A stretch of 11,656 bases of DNA from Kiritimatiellia bacterium (GTDB lineage: Bacteria; Verrucomicrobiota; Kiritimatiellia; UBA8416): the NCBI GenBank assembly GCA_007126175.1, contig SLBU01000150.1, positions 1 to 11,656 of the forward strand, written 5' to 3'. This document shows positions 1 to 7,219 of this stretch, piece after piece (position 1 is the stretch's first letter; each line of letters starts with the position of its first letter). Below the pieces are notes generated by a model. That model made no database searches. It was not told where the DNA came from and was given only the letters and a program-made list of their open reading frames with translations. Made by a program: the position numbers and the translations under genes.

Positions 1-132
1 CCTTTTGCCTTTCCTGAACGCTGAACACTGAACACCATACGCACCAACATATTACAAACCTCAAAAACAAATGTTCGACTCATTTACTCAAACAATCTCC
101 GATTAAGGAGCTAACCGGTACGTCTGCCTCCC
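1..132. other. Non-coding flank downstream of the receptor gene
   Basis: This stretch lies 3' of the receptor gene and is visibly more AT-rich than the genes beside it. I see no open reading frame in it that I would call. It contains three tandem heptamers (listed separately). Read on the minus strand after the receptor stop, there is only a weak 4-bp stem (97-100 with 107-110) followed by T-rich DNA around 60-75, too weak to call a terminator. Whether a further gene starts left of the window cannot be judged. Confidence 0.5.
14..34. repeat. Three tandem heptamers (CTGAACR)
   Basis: Positions 14-20, 21-27 and 28-34 read CTGAACG, CTGAACA and CTGAACA in direct tandem, in non-coding DNA outside the receptor gene. 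Three perfect 7-base periods with one substitution are directly visible. Function is unknown; the array may continue as variants left of the window edge, which cannot be seen. It could be a simple-sequence tract or the end of a dispersed intergenic repeat. Confidence 0.6.
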
Positions 133-1929
133 TTACCACTCGATGCGCATGCCGGCAGAGGCGCGGCGGCCAGCATATGTTTCCTGCCCCGGAAACACCT
201 GATAGTCGTCGTCCCACACATTGTCAACCGCGGCAAGCAGCAAAACCTCCGGGTAGCGCCGCAGAAGGTAGGTTGCCTGGATGCTCCCATCGTATTGGCT
301 CCTGCCACTTTCGCGCAGCGGATTGGCCTGCTGGCGACGGACCGTCTGGCGATATCCGAGCGTGATGCGGGGCCCCAGTGCCGCCTGCGCCGAGGCACGC
401 AACACATGCTTCGCATAGTCGAGTGCATAACGGCTGGCGTGGAGGTCACTGTCGTCTGATTGGTCCAGCCCAAGATATTGGATGGCCACCGAACTGCCAC
501 GGGAATGCAGCCAGCGGGCCCCCGCCTCGACCCCTAGTGTCTTGACCGTGCCGATGTTCTCGGCCTCCCAACGCGCGGCATCGGACGTACGTCGAATCCA
601 ATCCACCGTGTCATCCGTCGTCCGATAGAATACGCCTGCCTTCCAGTCGATCCCTGCTGGCCCCCCCCCGCGCACCAGCAACTCCGTTGTCGATGCCTTC
701 TGGGTGTCTAAGCCCGCATTCCCCAGACTGGCCGGCGATTCGTAGTTCAGCTCCGTGTAGGATGGCTGACGCACACTTTCGCTATAGGCCAACTGCACGG
801 AAATGCCAGATGCCGTAAAATAGGTGATGGCCGCTTGTGGCAGGAACTCGTTCTGTTCCTCTTCAAAAATATCGACCCGCGCACCCAATTGATACTGCCA
901 CGCCCCCACACGTATCCCGGGAATGCCACTGAATGCCATTTGCTGCCGGCTGTGGTAGCCCAGTGCAGAACTACGGATTCGTTCCTCACTCGCGGTGGCG
1001 CGCCAATCCAACCAACGCCCGTCGGCGAAGCGCCAGCGGCCATCCAACATACCGCCCAACACATCCAGACGGTGGTTGTTTTCAAAAATGCCGGGCAAAC
1101 TCCAGAATAATAGGTAATCGTCCGAAAATTCTCGATAATAGGCACTGGCACGCACATCTCCGCCTGGACGGCTGCGGCTCGTTCCCAGGTATATCAGGGT
1201 ATCCTCGATATCCTCCTCGCCGGCCCATGCCGGATTCACACCATAATATCCCCGCACGCCAAGCGTCTTTTCCTGACGCCCGACCAGAAGATCGGTCTGG
1301 TCGCCATGGCGGTTGCGCAGCTGCAACTGGGCACCGGCACGGCGTATGCGAACGTCGTTATCCGAAACATCCACCTGCTTGATGTCGCCCCCCCCTGCAA
1401 AGGCGCCAACCCCCAAAGTCCGCTCGGTGGCGGCCCATTGCTGCTGCACGAGCACTTGTCCCCAGTAACTGTCGTATTCAGAGATACCGCCACTGAGCAA
1501 ACGACGCGTTGTGATCGGCAGGACACCCATATCCACGGTTCCCACCAGAAAGCCACTACTCGCCGCCGACTGTTCAAACCCCGTAAGCACGCGCGGGGAG
1601 CCGAACCATTCCAAGGCGAAAGGCAGTTCGGCATGAAAATGCTCGGTCTGCGCATGCGGCAGCGATAAGCCATGCAAGGCCACCCCAGCCCCACTGAAAC
1701 TGCTGCCGCGGATGGACATATCGCTCTGTCCCCCTGGAACGCCCTGAGTCTGTAGGTCAACCTCGGGTATTTGCCCCAGCAAATCCGCCACACTACCCGA
1801 ACCGCTCCCATAGACGGAAGGCGACAACGGTTGTGCTTCCACAACCAATGGCTCGCGCTCCAGTGTCTTTCCCATTACCACCACACTTGCCAACCCTATC
1901 GCAAACACCATCACGGTGATTTTTCTCAT
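133..1929 (-). CDS. TonB-dependent outer-membrane receptor
   Basis: This 598-residue outer-membrane beta-barrel receptor would import a scarce ligand using TonB/ExbBD energy. I start it at the ATG at 1927-1929, because GGAGGG lies 3-8 bases upstream and the protein then opens with a typical signal peptide (MRKIT, then a hydrophobic stretch to about residue 20). The longer in-frame GTG start at 2034 adds 35 non-signal-like residues. After the signal comes a TonB-box-like EPLVVEA (26-32), then the plug: SIRGSSFSG (72-80), and a HGLSL...QTEHF segment (86-98) like the family's DGvpL...qTGHH motif. The rest is barrel, with SESVRQPSYTELNY (383-396) typical of the family, and a final Trp, as usual for Omp assembly. 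It is the last gene of the nifU-nifS-metXW-cysE run, 105 bases after cysE. Its size is close to BtuB, but the substrate is not determinable. Two long G-tracts lie inside it. Confidence 0.88.
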   Translation of the reverse strand: MRKITVMVFAIGLASVVVMGKTLEREPLVVEAQPLSPSVYGSGSGSVADLLGQIPEVDLQTQGVPGGQSDMSIRGSSFSGAGVALHGLSLPHAQTEHFHAELPFALEWFGSPRVLTGFEQSAASSGFLVGTVDMGVLPITTRRLLSGGISEYDSYWGQVLVQQQWAATERTLGVGAFAGGGDIKQVDVSDNDVRIRRAGAQLQLRNRHGDQTDLLVGRQEKTLGVRGYYGVNPAWAGEEDIEDTLIYLGTSRSRPGGDVRASAYYREFSDDYLLFWSLPGIFENNHRLDVLGGMLDGRWRFADGRWLDWRATASEERIRSSALGYHSRQQMAFSGIPGIRVGAWQYQLGARVDIFEEEQNEFLPQAAITYFTASGISVQLAYSESVRQPSYTELNYESPASLGNAGLDTQKASTTELLVRGGGPAGIDWKAGVFYRTTDDTVDWIRRTSDAARWEAENIGTVKTLGVEAGARWLHSRGSSVAIQYLGLDQSDDSDLHASRYALDYAKHVLRASAQAALGPRITLGYRQTVRRQQANPLRESGRSQYDGSIQATYLLRRYPEVLLLAAVDNVWDDDYQVFPGQETYAGRRASAGMRIEW

Positions 1930-1932
1930 GTA

Positions 1933-1938
1933 CCCTCC
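1933..1938 (-). promoter_or_regulatory. Ribosome binding site deciding the receptor start
   Basis: On the minus strand this reads GGAGGG and sits 3 bases (5 for the GGAG core) before the ATG at 1929. It supports starting the receptor at MRKIT rather than at upstream in-frame GTG or ATG codons, and the chosen start is immediately followed by a signal peptide. Confidence 0.75.
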
Positions 1939-1959
1939 GTATATTTCATGATGTTTGTG

Positions 1960-1990
1960 GCCATCCGTGGGACGGCTTTGCCATCCGTGG
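1960..1990 (-). repeat. 11-bp direct repeat and 7-bp hairpin between cysE and receptor
   Basis: The 11-mer GCCATCCGTGG occurs at 1960-1970 and again at 1980-1990 (plus strand), a 20-base period. The interval also encodes a hairpin in the minus-strand transcript: 1980-1986 pairs with 1970-1976 (GGATGGC with GCCGTCC, one G-U pair) around an AAA loop at 1977-1979. No U-tract follows, so it does not look like an intrinsic terminator. Plausible roles are mRNA processing or stability, or a protein site; these are inference. The hairpin lies about 40-56 bases before the receptor start codon. Confidence 0.55.
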
Positions 1991-2034
1991 CTTCCCTCCC
2001 GCATCGCTTTCCGCGCCATGGTGCGAACCAGCAC

Positions 2035-3003
2035 TCAGATTCCATCCCCGGCACTCTGCCAGGGACCCTGCGAAGTCTTCCACGAACCATCCACCTCCCG
2101 AATCAACGGGCTCGGTTGCTGATTGTAGACCTTTGCCCCTGGCGGCACCGAGTGCGTGAGCCAAACGTTACCCCCGATCACAGCACCGGTCCCGATGCGG
2201 GTGCGCCCCCCAAGAATTGTCGCGCCGGCATACACCACCACATGATCTTCAACATCCGGATGTCGCTTAACCCCCTTGACCAGGCGGCCTTGGGCGTCCT
2301 TCTCGAAGCTCAAGGCCCCCAGTGTCACACCCTGATACAATTTCACGCGCTTGCCGATGACACACGTTTCGCCGATCACAACCCCGGTACCATGATCAAT
2401 GAAAAAGCCCGGCCCGATTTGCGCCCCCGGATGAATGTCGATGCCCGTCCGCGAATGGGCATGCTCCGACATCATACGGGGAATCAGCGGTACCTCCGCC
2501 CGATATAATTCATGTGCGATGCGATGCACAATCACGGCATACACCCCCGGATAGCTCATCACCACTTCCATGGTGGATTTGGCGGCAGGATCCCCCTCAT
2601 AGGCGGCCTCGACATCCTCCTGCAATACACACAATATCTCCGGCAAGGCTCCCAGCATGCCCTCTACCACCGCCGTGGCACGTTCTTGGCAGGTCTGACA
2701 CTGGGGCGTACAATTTTCCACGGCACAGGCAAATTCAAAGGCCATACGCACTTGTTCCTGCAAGGAATTCGCCGCCTTACCCAATACCGCACGGGCACAG
2801 GCTGCCAAGTCTGCTCCGCCAACCTCATGCGTGAGGTAGCAGCCTGGAAACAGAACACTGATCAAGTCTTCCAACACAGCAATCACCGCGCGTTGCCCTG
2901 CAACCATCAGGCCATCCCGATGATGCGCCCCACTTATGGAAGGGCACCCCTCCCGTGCAAACAATTCCCTGGCAATCGCATCCAGCTTGGTACTTTCCAT
3001 CAT
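2035..3003 (-). CDS. cysE: Serine O-acetyltransferase (CysE, EpsC-like long form)
   Basis: CysE transfers acetyl from acetyl-CoA to L-serine, giving O-acetylserine, the direct precursor of cysteine. The protein is 322 residues: an alpha-helical N-terminal part (to about 180), then left-handed beta-helix hexapeptide repeats. The stretch AHSRTGIDIHPGA (182-194), FIDHGTG (201-207), GETCVIG (211-217), KLYQGVTLGALSF (221-233) and RHPDVED (247-253) matches the family; H204 and H248 are the likely catalytic pair. The C-terminal tail (about 300-322) would carry the feedback-inhibition region by analogy with known CysE. A Cys-rich element (C93, C98, C102, C105) precedes the catalytic part, as in the longer EpsC-like branch. 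Tandem ATGs at 3003 and 3000 both follow a G-rich Shine-Dalgarno (3007-3018). It lies 25 bases downstream of metXW. No O-acetylserine sulfhydrylase gene is in the window. Confidence 0.95.
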   Translation of the reverse strand: MMESTKLDAIARELFAREGCPSISGAHHRDGLMVAGQRAVIAVLEDLISVLFPGCYLTHEVGGADLAACARAVLGKAANSLQEQVRMAFEFACAVENCTPQCQTCQERATAVVEGMLGALPEILCVLQEDVEAAYEGDPAAKSTMEVVMSYPGVYAVIVHRIAHELYRAEVPLIPRMMSEHAHSRTGIDIHPGAQIGPGFFIDHGTGVVIGETCVIGKRVKLYQGVTLGALSFEKDAQGRLVKGVKRHPDVEDHVVVYAGATILGGRTRIGTGAVIGGNVWLTHSVPPGAKVYNQQPSPLIREVDGSWKTSQGPWQSAGDGI

Positions 3004-3028
3004 GCGCCCCCTTTCCTCAATGCATTCC

Positions 3029-4837
3029 TCACGCGCGCGTCACGCGTATCAGAATGCGTGCGGCTCCCCGGTTTGCAAGGCCCATACGCCCCAGCAACCG
3101 ACCTAGCCCATCCGTATACACACAGGTTCGTTCCTCGATTTTCCAGCCCTCCTGCTCGCATAACGCCTCGAAATCCAGCAGGGTAAACAAGTGAATATTG
3201 GGCGTGTCATACCACGCAAAAGGCAAAGCATCCCCCACCGGCATGCGGCCCTGCCGCCAAAGCTGCCCGACCACCCGGTAGTTGGCAAAGTTCGGGAACG
3301 TCACAATACAGGCATGCGCCACACGCAGCAATTCCCGCAAAACAGTGCGGGGATGCCGCACGACCTGCAGCGTTTCACTCAAAATGGCATAATCGTAGGC
3401 ATCATCCGGTATCATCGCCAAGCCACTGTCAATATCCGCCTGAAACACCGCATAGCCGCGATTCATCACATTCACAACCTGAGCAAAATCAATATCGACC
3501 CCGCAACCATCAATCCGGCTGCGCTGTCCAAGAGTGGCCAACAGGCTGCCATCCCCACAGCCCACATCCAATACCCGCGCGCTGGGGCGGATCATCGCCG
3601 AAATCGCATCTTGCGTAAAAACGGGATCGCCCGCCGCGGTATTGGCACGCACGTCCGCAGGATCCGCATCCCCGACCGCAACCCAGGGCAGAAAGGCTTT
3701 CACCGCCGCCACAAGATTATCAATATCCACGAGAAAGGCATCATGCCCATACGGGGCATCCAACTGACAATACGATACCGTTTTGCCGGCACGCAGTAAC
3801 GCATGGGCAATCTCTTTCGACTGCGCCGGCGGAAACAACCAGTCACTCGTTACCGCAACAACCAGCACTTTCGCCTCGACCGGCGCAAGTGCACTCTCCA
3901 AACCGCCCGCAACGCGCGCTTTCAGATCGAACTCATCCATCGCCATCATCACACGTAAATACGAATTTGCATCAAAGCGATGCACGAACTTCTCTCCCTG
4001 ATAGGCCAGATAACTGGCCACCTGAAACTCAGGTATCCGCGCTGTCGACAAATCCTCCGGTATCGCATCTCGGCGCTCACGCCCGAACTTTGCCATCATG
4101 ATTTCCTGCGAAAGATAGGTGATGTGGCCCAATTGGCGCGCATGCGCCAAGCCCATCCGCGGGCCTTCACCCTTCTCATAATAGTCGCCATCCTGCCAGC
4201 CCGGGTCCTGGGTAATCATGGTGCGGGCAAGGCTATCAAAGGCCAATGCTTGCGCCGAAAGGCAAGCGGCCGATGCAATACAGACCGCATGCGCAGCCAT
4301 GTCGGGATACCGCACCAGCCACTCCAGCACCTGCATACCACCAAAGGAACCACCAATCAATGCCGCCAGCTTTTCAATCCCCAAATGCGCAAGTAACCGG
4401 CAATGCGCATCCACAATATCAGCAACCGATATCGCCGGAAAATGCGAACCATACGGTTTCCCTGTCGTTGGATTGATCGAAGCCGGCCCTGTCGTTCCCT
4501 TGCAACCGCCGAGAATATTGGCACAAATCACATAATAATAGCGAGTATCGATCCCCCTACCGGGGCCGATCATGGCGTCCCACCAGCCCCGATCTTTCTC
4601 GGGATCTGTGTGATATCCGGCAGCGTGTGCATCCCCGGTCAGGGCCGTGCAGATAAAAACAACATTATCCTTGTGTGCTGAAAGCGTGCCATAGGTTTCA
4701 TAGGCAACATCAAGCGCGGGCAGTACGCCCCCCCCAGAGAGCCGCAGCCCCTCGGCAGGCAGTGTAATATGCGCAACCTGCGTCTGGACAAGTCCAACTC
4801 CCGCATTGCCCTTCGTGGTATTCTCATACACGGGCAT
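3029..4837 (-). CDS. metX: Homoserine O-acyltransferase MetX fused to MetW
   Basis: One 602-residue chain combines two proteins usually encoded by adjacent genes. Residues 1 to about 382 are MetX, an alpha/beta hydrolase that acylates homoserine (usually from acetyl-CoA), the first committed step of methionine synthesis. It has CTALTGDAHAAG (63-74), the nucleophile elbow GGSFGGM with S164, D332 in TSDWLFP and H365 in YGHDAF, so the triad is complete. Residues about 408-602 are MetW, a class I SAM-methyltransferase-fold protein, with VLDVGCGDG (422-430), D448, SETLQVVRHP (487-496), FPNFANYRVVGQLWRQGRMP (514-533) and NIHLFTLLDFEALC (547-560). An Ala/Asp-rich linker of about 25 residues joins them. 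I chose the ATG at 4837 because GGGAGGT lies 5 bases upstream; the GTG at 4885 and ATG at 4864 lack such a site. MetW acts with MetX in methionine synthesis in several Proteobacteria; the fusion implies fixed 1:1 stoichiometry. Confidence 0.94.
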   Translation of the reverse strand: MPVYENTTKGNAGVGLVQTQVAHITLPAEGLRLSGGGVLPALDVAYETYGTLSAHKDNVVFICTALTGDAHAAGYHTDPEKDRGWWDAMIGPGRGIDTRYYYVICANILGGCKGTTGPASINPTTGKPYGSHFPAISVADIVDAHCRLLAHLGIEKLAALIGGSFGGMQVLEWLVRYPDMAAHAVCIASAACLSAQALAFDSLARTMITQDPGWQDGDYYEKGEGPRMGLAHARQLGHITYLSQEIMMAKFGRERRDAIPEDLSTARIPEFQVASYLAYQGEKFVHRFDANSYLRVMMAMDEFDLKARVAGGLESALAPVEAKVLVVAVTSDWLFPPAQSKEIAHALLRAGKTVSYCQLDAPYGHDAFLVDIDNLVAAVKAFLPWVAVGDADPADVRANTAAGDPVFTQDAISAMIRPSARVLDVGCGDGSLLATLGQRSRIDGCGVDIDFAQVVNVMNRGYAVFQADIDSGLAMIPDDAYDYAILSETLQVVRHPRTVLRELLRVAHACIVTFPNFANYRVVGQLWRQGRMPVGDALPFAWYDTPNIHLFTLLDFEALCEQEGWKIEERTCVYTDGLGRLLGRMGLANRGAARILIRVTRA

Positions 4838-4842
4838 CGGAA

Positions 4843-4849
4843 ACCTCCC
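4843..4849 (-). promoter_or_regulatory. Strong ribosome binding site of the metX-metW fusion
   Basis: On the minus strand this reads GGGAGGT with 5 bases before the ATG at 4837, near-ideal spacing. It decides the start against the longer in-frame candidates at 4885 (GTG) and 4864 (ATG). Confidence 0.8.
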
Positions 4850-4897
4850 ACCCCATCCAATCATCACGCGCTGTTCCTGCCACACGAGCCCCCCGCA

Positions 4898-6085
4898 TCA
4901 TCCCTCCCGTGGCGCGCGCCGCGCAACATCCCAATAGGGGGATATCCGGCGCAGCCGTTCGACAATCCCAGGAAACGTTTCAATCACGGTATCAACCTCT
5001 GCCGCAGTCGTATAGCGGCTCAAACTGAAACGGACCGACCCATGCATCGCCATGAAAGGAATCTGCATCGCCTGCAACACATGCGAAGGCTCCAGCGATC
5101 CCGAGGTGCAGGCAGATCCGCTCGATGCACAGATTCCGGCCGCATCCAGCTGGTACAGAATCGATTCTCCCTCGATGCAGTGGCACGCCAGATTCAGCGT
5201 GTTCGGCAACCGCAATGCGCCTGCACCATTTACTTCCAGCCACGGTATTTTCTCGCAAAGTGATGCCTCGAGATGGTCGCGTAATGCTTGCATTGCCGTT
5301 ACGTCGGTCATTGCCTCTTCAGCCAACTCACACGCTTTCGCCAAGGCCACGATATGCCCCACATTCTCGGTCCCGGCGCGACGCCCTCCCTCCTGGTGTC
5401 CACCACAAAGAAACGGGCGAATACGGGTACCGCGCCGTACAAATAATGCGCCTACCCCCTTGGGCCCATGCAACTTGTGTCCCGAAAAGGAAAGCAAATC
5501 CACGCACGCAAACCGATCGGTTAGATCGAGTCCGAGCTTGCCGACGGACTGCGTTGCATCGCTATGAAAAATAATGCCAGGATCCGTTTCCTTGACGATC
5601 CGGGCAATCTCATCTATCGGGAAAATCACGCCTGTCTCATTATTGGCATGCATGATCGAAACCAACAGCGTATCCGGGCGCAACGCCTTTACAAACGCAT
5701 CCAGATCGAGTTCCCCACGCTGATTTACCCCAATAAACGAGACTTCGGCCCCCTCGCGCGCCGCCTCCTTGCTGACTTCCAACACCGATGGATGTTCCAC
5801 CGCCGTCGTTATGATGTGCCGACGTCCGGGGTTCGCCCGCATCACACCAAATATTGCAGCATTGTTACTTTCGGTTGCGCACCCCGTGAAAAGCACTTCG
5901 TCGGGGTGAACTCCTCCCAAAAACTTCGCCACCTGCGCACGTGCGGCCTTGATCGCAAACGCCGGACCGCGCGACGCTTCATAGGCGGAACTCGGATTGA
6001 AGTACTCCGTCGTCAAATACGGTTGCATGCTCGCCACCACTTCCGGGGCTATGGCCGTTGTTGCATTGTTATCCAGATACATCAT
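4898..6085 (-). CDS. nifS: Cysteine desulfurase NifS/IscS family
   Basis: This 395-residue PLP enzyme converts L-cysteine to alanine and a protein-bound persulfide, which it passes to the scaffold NifU. Visible family marks are YLDNNATT (3-10), E97-H98 in VEHPSV, HANNETG (146-152), HSDATQ (174-179, D176 contacting PLP), SFSGHKLHGPKG with the PLP lysine K204, GGHQEGGRRAGTEN (228-241), and the active-site loop with catalytic Cys C326 in SSGSACTSG. Length is normal for NifS/IscS and every expected catalytic residue is present. Of two adjacent ATGs (6085 and 6082) the first is preferred: GAGGA lies 6 bases upstream. It starts 42 bases after the nifU stop, the usual pairing of desulfurase and scaffold. 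With no nitrogenase genes in view, the pair probably serves general Fe-S assembly; NifS and IscS cannot be separated by name alone. Confidence 0.95.
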   Translation of the reverse strand: MMYLDNNATTAIAPEVVASMQPYLTTEYFNPSSAYEASRGPAFAIKAARAQVAKFLGGVHPDEVLFTGCATESNNAAIFGVMRANPGRRHIITTAVEHPSVLEVSKEAAREGAEVSFIGVNQRGELDLDAFVKALRPDTLLVSIMHANNETGVIFPIDEIARIVKETDPGIIFHSDATQSVGKLGLDLTDRFACVDLLSFSGHKLHGPKGVGALFVRRGTRIRPFLCGGHQEGGRRAGTENVGHIVALAKACELAEEAMTDVTAMQALRDHLEASLCEKIPWLEVNGAGALRLPNTLNLACHCIEGESILYQLDAAGICASSGSACTSGSLEPSHVLQAMQIPFMAMHGSVRFSLSRYTTAAEVDTVIETFPGIVERLRRISPYWDVARRAPREG

Positions 6086-6127
6086 GGTAGATCCTCTTCA
6101 TGCTGTTCGCGCGTGCGGCCCAAATCA

Positions 6128-7093
6128 TCAACCGCCTACGGCAATCACCCGCAGCCGCTCATCGACCTTTTCCTTGAGCGTCCGCTCCACCAGCAGTTTT
6201 AGCGTTGTGGCCGCACCTGCACAACCTGCGCAAGCCCCCTGCAAGCGCAGATACACCGTCGTATCCTTGATGTCAACGATCTCGGCATCACCACCATCTG
6301 CCCGCAACATCGGCAAGACATGGCGTTCCATAATCGCATCGATGCGGTGCCCCAACTGATAAGGGGTAAGCACAGCGCCCACATCCGCCGGATCAACCCC
6401 CGCGGGTGAAGCATCCGCCGCGCTAACTACCTTGGCGTCTGGTCGACCCCAGATATCATCCAGCAGATCCTGCAAGCCTCCCGGCTGATGATGACAGGCC
6501 ATACAGGCCCCGCCCGCCTTGATCGCATTGGTGATGTCCGCAATCGTTCGTAGTTCCAGCTCCTTGATCTTACGGCGAATGTAGGGCTCGGTCAGCGAAA
6601 AACATTTGCACACAATACGCCCGTCTTCCTCTTCCCCATCGTGCAAATCCACCCCAAGCGCCTTGAGGTTCACACCACGCTTCTGGGCCCAATTAAAAAC
6701 CGCCGCTTCCAAGGCTTCGGCCCCCATCACCGAACAATGCACCTTCTGCTCTGGCAACCCATCCAAAAAGTCCACAATAGCTGCATTCGAAATCTGCAGT
6801 GCCTCGATCGGCGTGCGCGACTCCTGCTCAATGATCGTGCATAACGCCTCGGAGGCGGCAATGGCCGAGGTGCAACCAAATGTCAAATAGCGCGCCTGCA
6901 CAATGCGGTCCTTGCACGGGTCAGACGCATCGCGCTCCACCCGAAAGGTAAAGCGCATCGCATCCCCACAAGCAATCGAACCATGCTCGCCCATACCGTC
7001 CGCATTCTCGATCTCCCCAAGATGCGTCCCCGGTTTCCCTTGCACGGCATCCATGAAAAGCTGTTTCGTCTTCTCCGAATATTCCCAGGCCAT
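6128..7093 (-). CDS. nifU: Fe-S scaffold NifU, full three-domain form
   Basis: NifU is the scaffold on which clusters are built from NifS-derived sulfur and then handed to apoproteins. The 321-residue product has the full Azotobacter-type layout. The N-terminal IscU-like domain (1 to about 125) has C42 (followed by G43-D44), C74 and C120 as cluster ligands. The central BFD-like [2Fe-2S] domain (about 158-205) has C162, C164, C197 and C200. The C-terminal Nfu domain (about 245-321) has C288 and C291 in GACAGCAG. A Pro/Ala-rich linker lies near 217-240. The ATG at 7093 is chosen because AAGGGG sits 6 bases upstream and MAWEYSEKTK matches the usual NifU start; in-frame codons up to 7195 would add a Cys-rich leader with no family match. 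It heads the minus-strand operon and is divergent from nrpR. Confidence 0.95.
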   Translation of the reverse strand: MAWEYSEKTKQLFMDAVQGKPGTHLGEIENADGMGEHGSIACGDAMRFTFRVERDASDPCKDRIVQARYLTFGCTSAIAASEALCTIIEQESRTPIEALQISNAAIVDFLDGLPEQKVHCSVMGAEALEAAVFNWAQKRGVNLKALGVDLHDGEEEDGRIVCKCFSLTEPYIRRKIKELELRTIADITNAIKAGGACMACHHQPGGLQDLLDDIWGRPDAKVVSAADASPAGVDPADVGAVLTPYQLGHRIDAIMERHVLPMLRADGGDAEIVDIKDTTVYLRLQGACAGCAGAATTLKLLVERTLKEKVDERLRVIAVGG

Positions 7094-7185
7094 TCCCGTC
7101 CCCTTAAAAAATGCATATCCATCCGCGCCTGCATGCATCTGGCAACATGCGCCAAAAGCACCATTCGCGCCCAAACAACAACCGC

Positions 7186-7213
7186 ATGCTACCACGATTC
7201 ACCCTGAGTGCAA
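7186..7213 (-). promoter_or_regulatory. Candidate sigma70-like promoter for nifU operon
   Basis: On the minus strand, TTGCAC (7213-7208) and TAGCAT (7191-7186) are separated by 16 bases, each matching the sigma70 consensus at 4 of 6 positions. Transcription would start near 7179, giving a leader of about 85 bases. The -35 box overlaps the palindrome at 7209-7218, where a repressor would block it. This is a by-eye match and could be chance. Confidence 0.35.
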
Positions 7214-7218
7214 TTGCA
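7209..7218. promoter_or_regulatory. Perfect 10-bp palindrome TGCAATTGCA
   Basis: This is a perfect self-complementary decamer in the nifU-nrpR intergenic region, overlapping the proposed nifU -35 box. Its core is partly repeated just to the right (AAATTGC at 7218-7224). A symmetric site between a divergent regulator and its neighbour operon is a usual place for an operator. The binding protein is not shown by sequence; NrpR is the nearest candidate. Confidence 0.4.
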
Positions 7219-7219
7219 A

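Noticed and set aside
97..110. Possible terminator after the receptor gene
   Set aside because: The stem is only 4 bp with a 6-base loop; downstream T-rich DNA is not contiguous with it.
1930..2034. GTG-initiated extension of the receptor by 35 residues, abutting the cysE stop
   Set aside because: The ATG at 1929 has GGAGGG just upstream and is directly followed by a signal peptide; the extension would bury the signal and shows no family match.
1930..2034. Cobalamin or SAM riboswitch before the receptor
   Set aside because: The gap is too short for a cobalamin aptamer and the conserved box elements of either class were not found; only a simple hairpin and a direct repeat are present.
4838..4885. 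Longer start of the metX-metW fusion at a GTG (4885) or ATG (4864)
   Set aside because: GGGAGGT with ideal spacing marks the ATG at 4837; the extra 9-16 residues show no MetX similarity.
7094..7195. Cys-rich in-frame N-terminal extension of NifU
   Set aside because: NifU homologues begin near MAWEYSEK; a good Shine-Dalgarno fits the ATG at 7093, and the extension would run over the candidate promoter.
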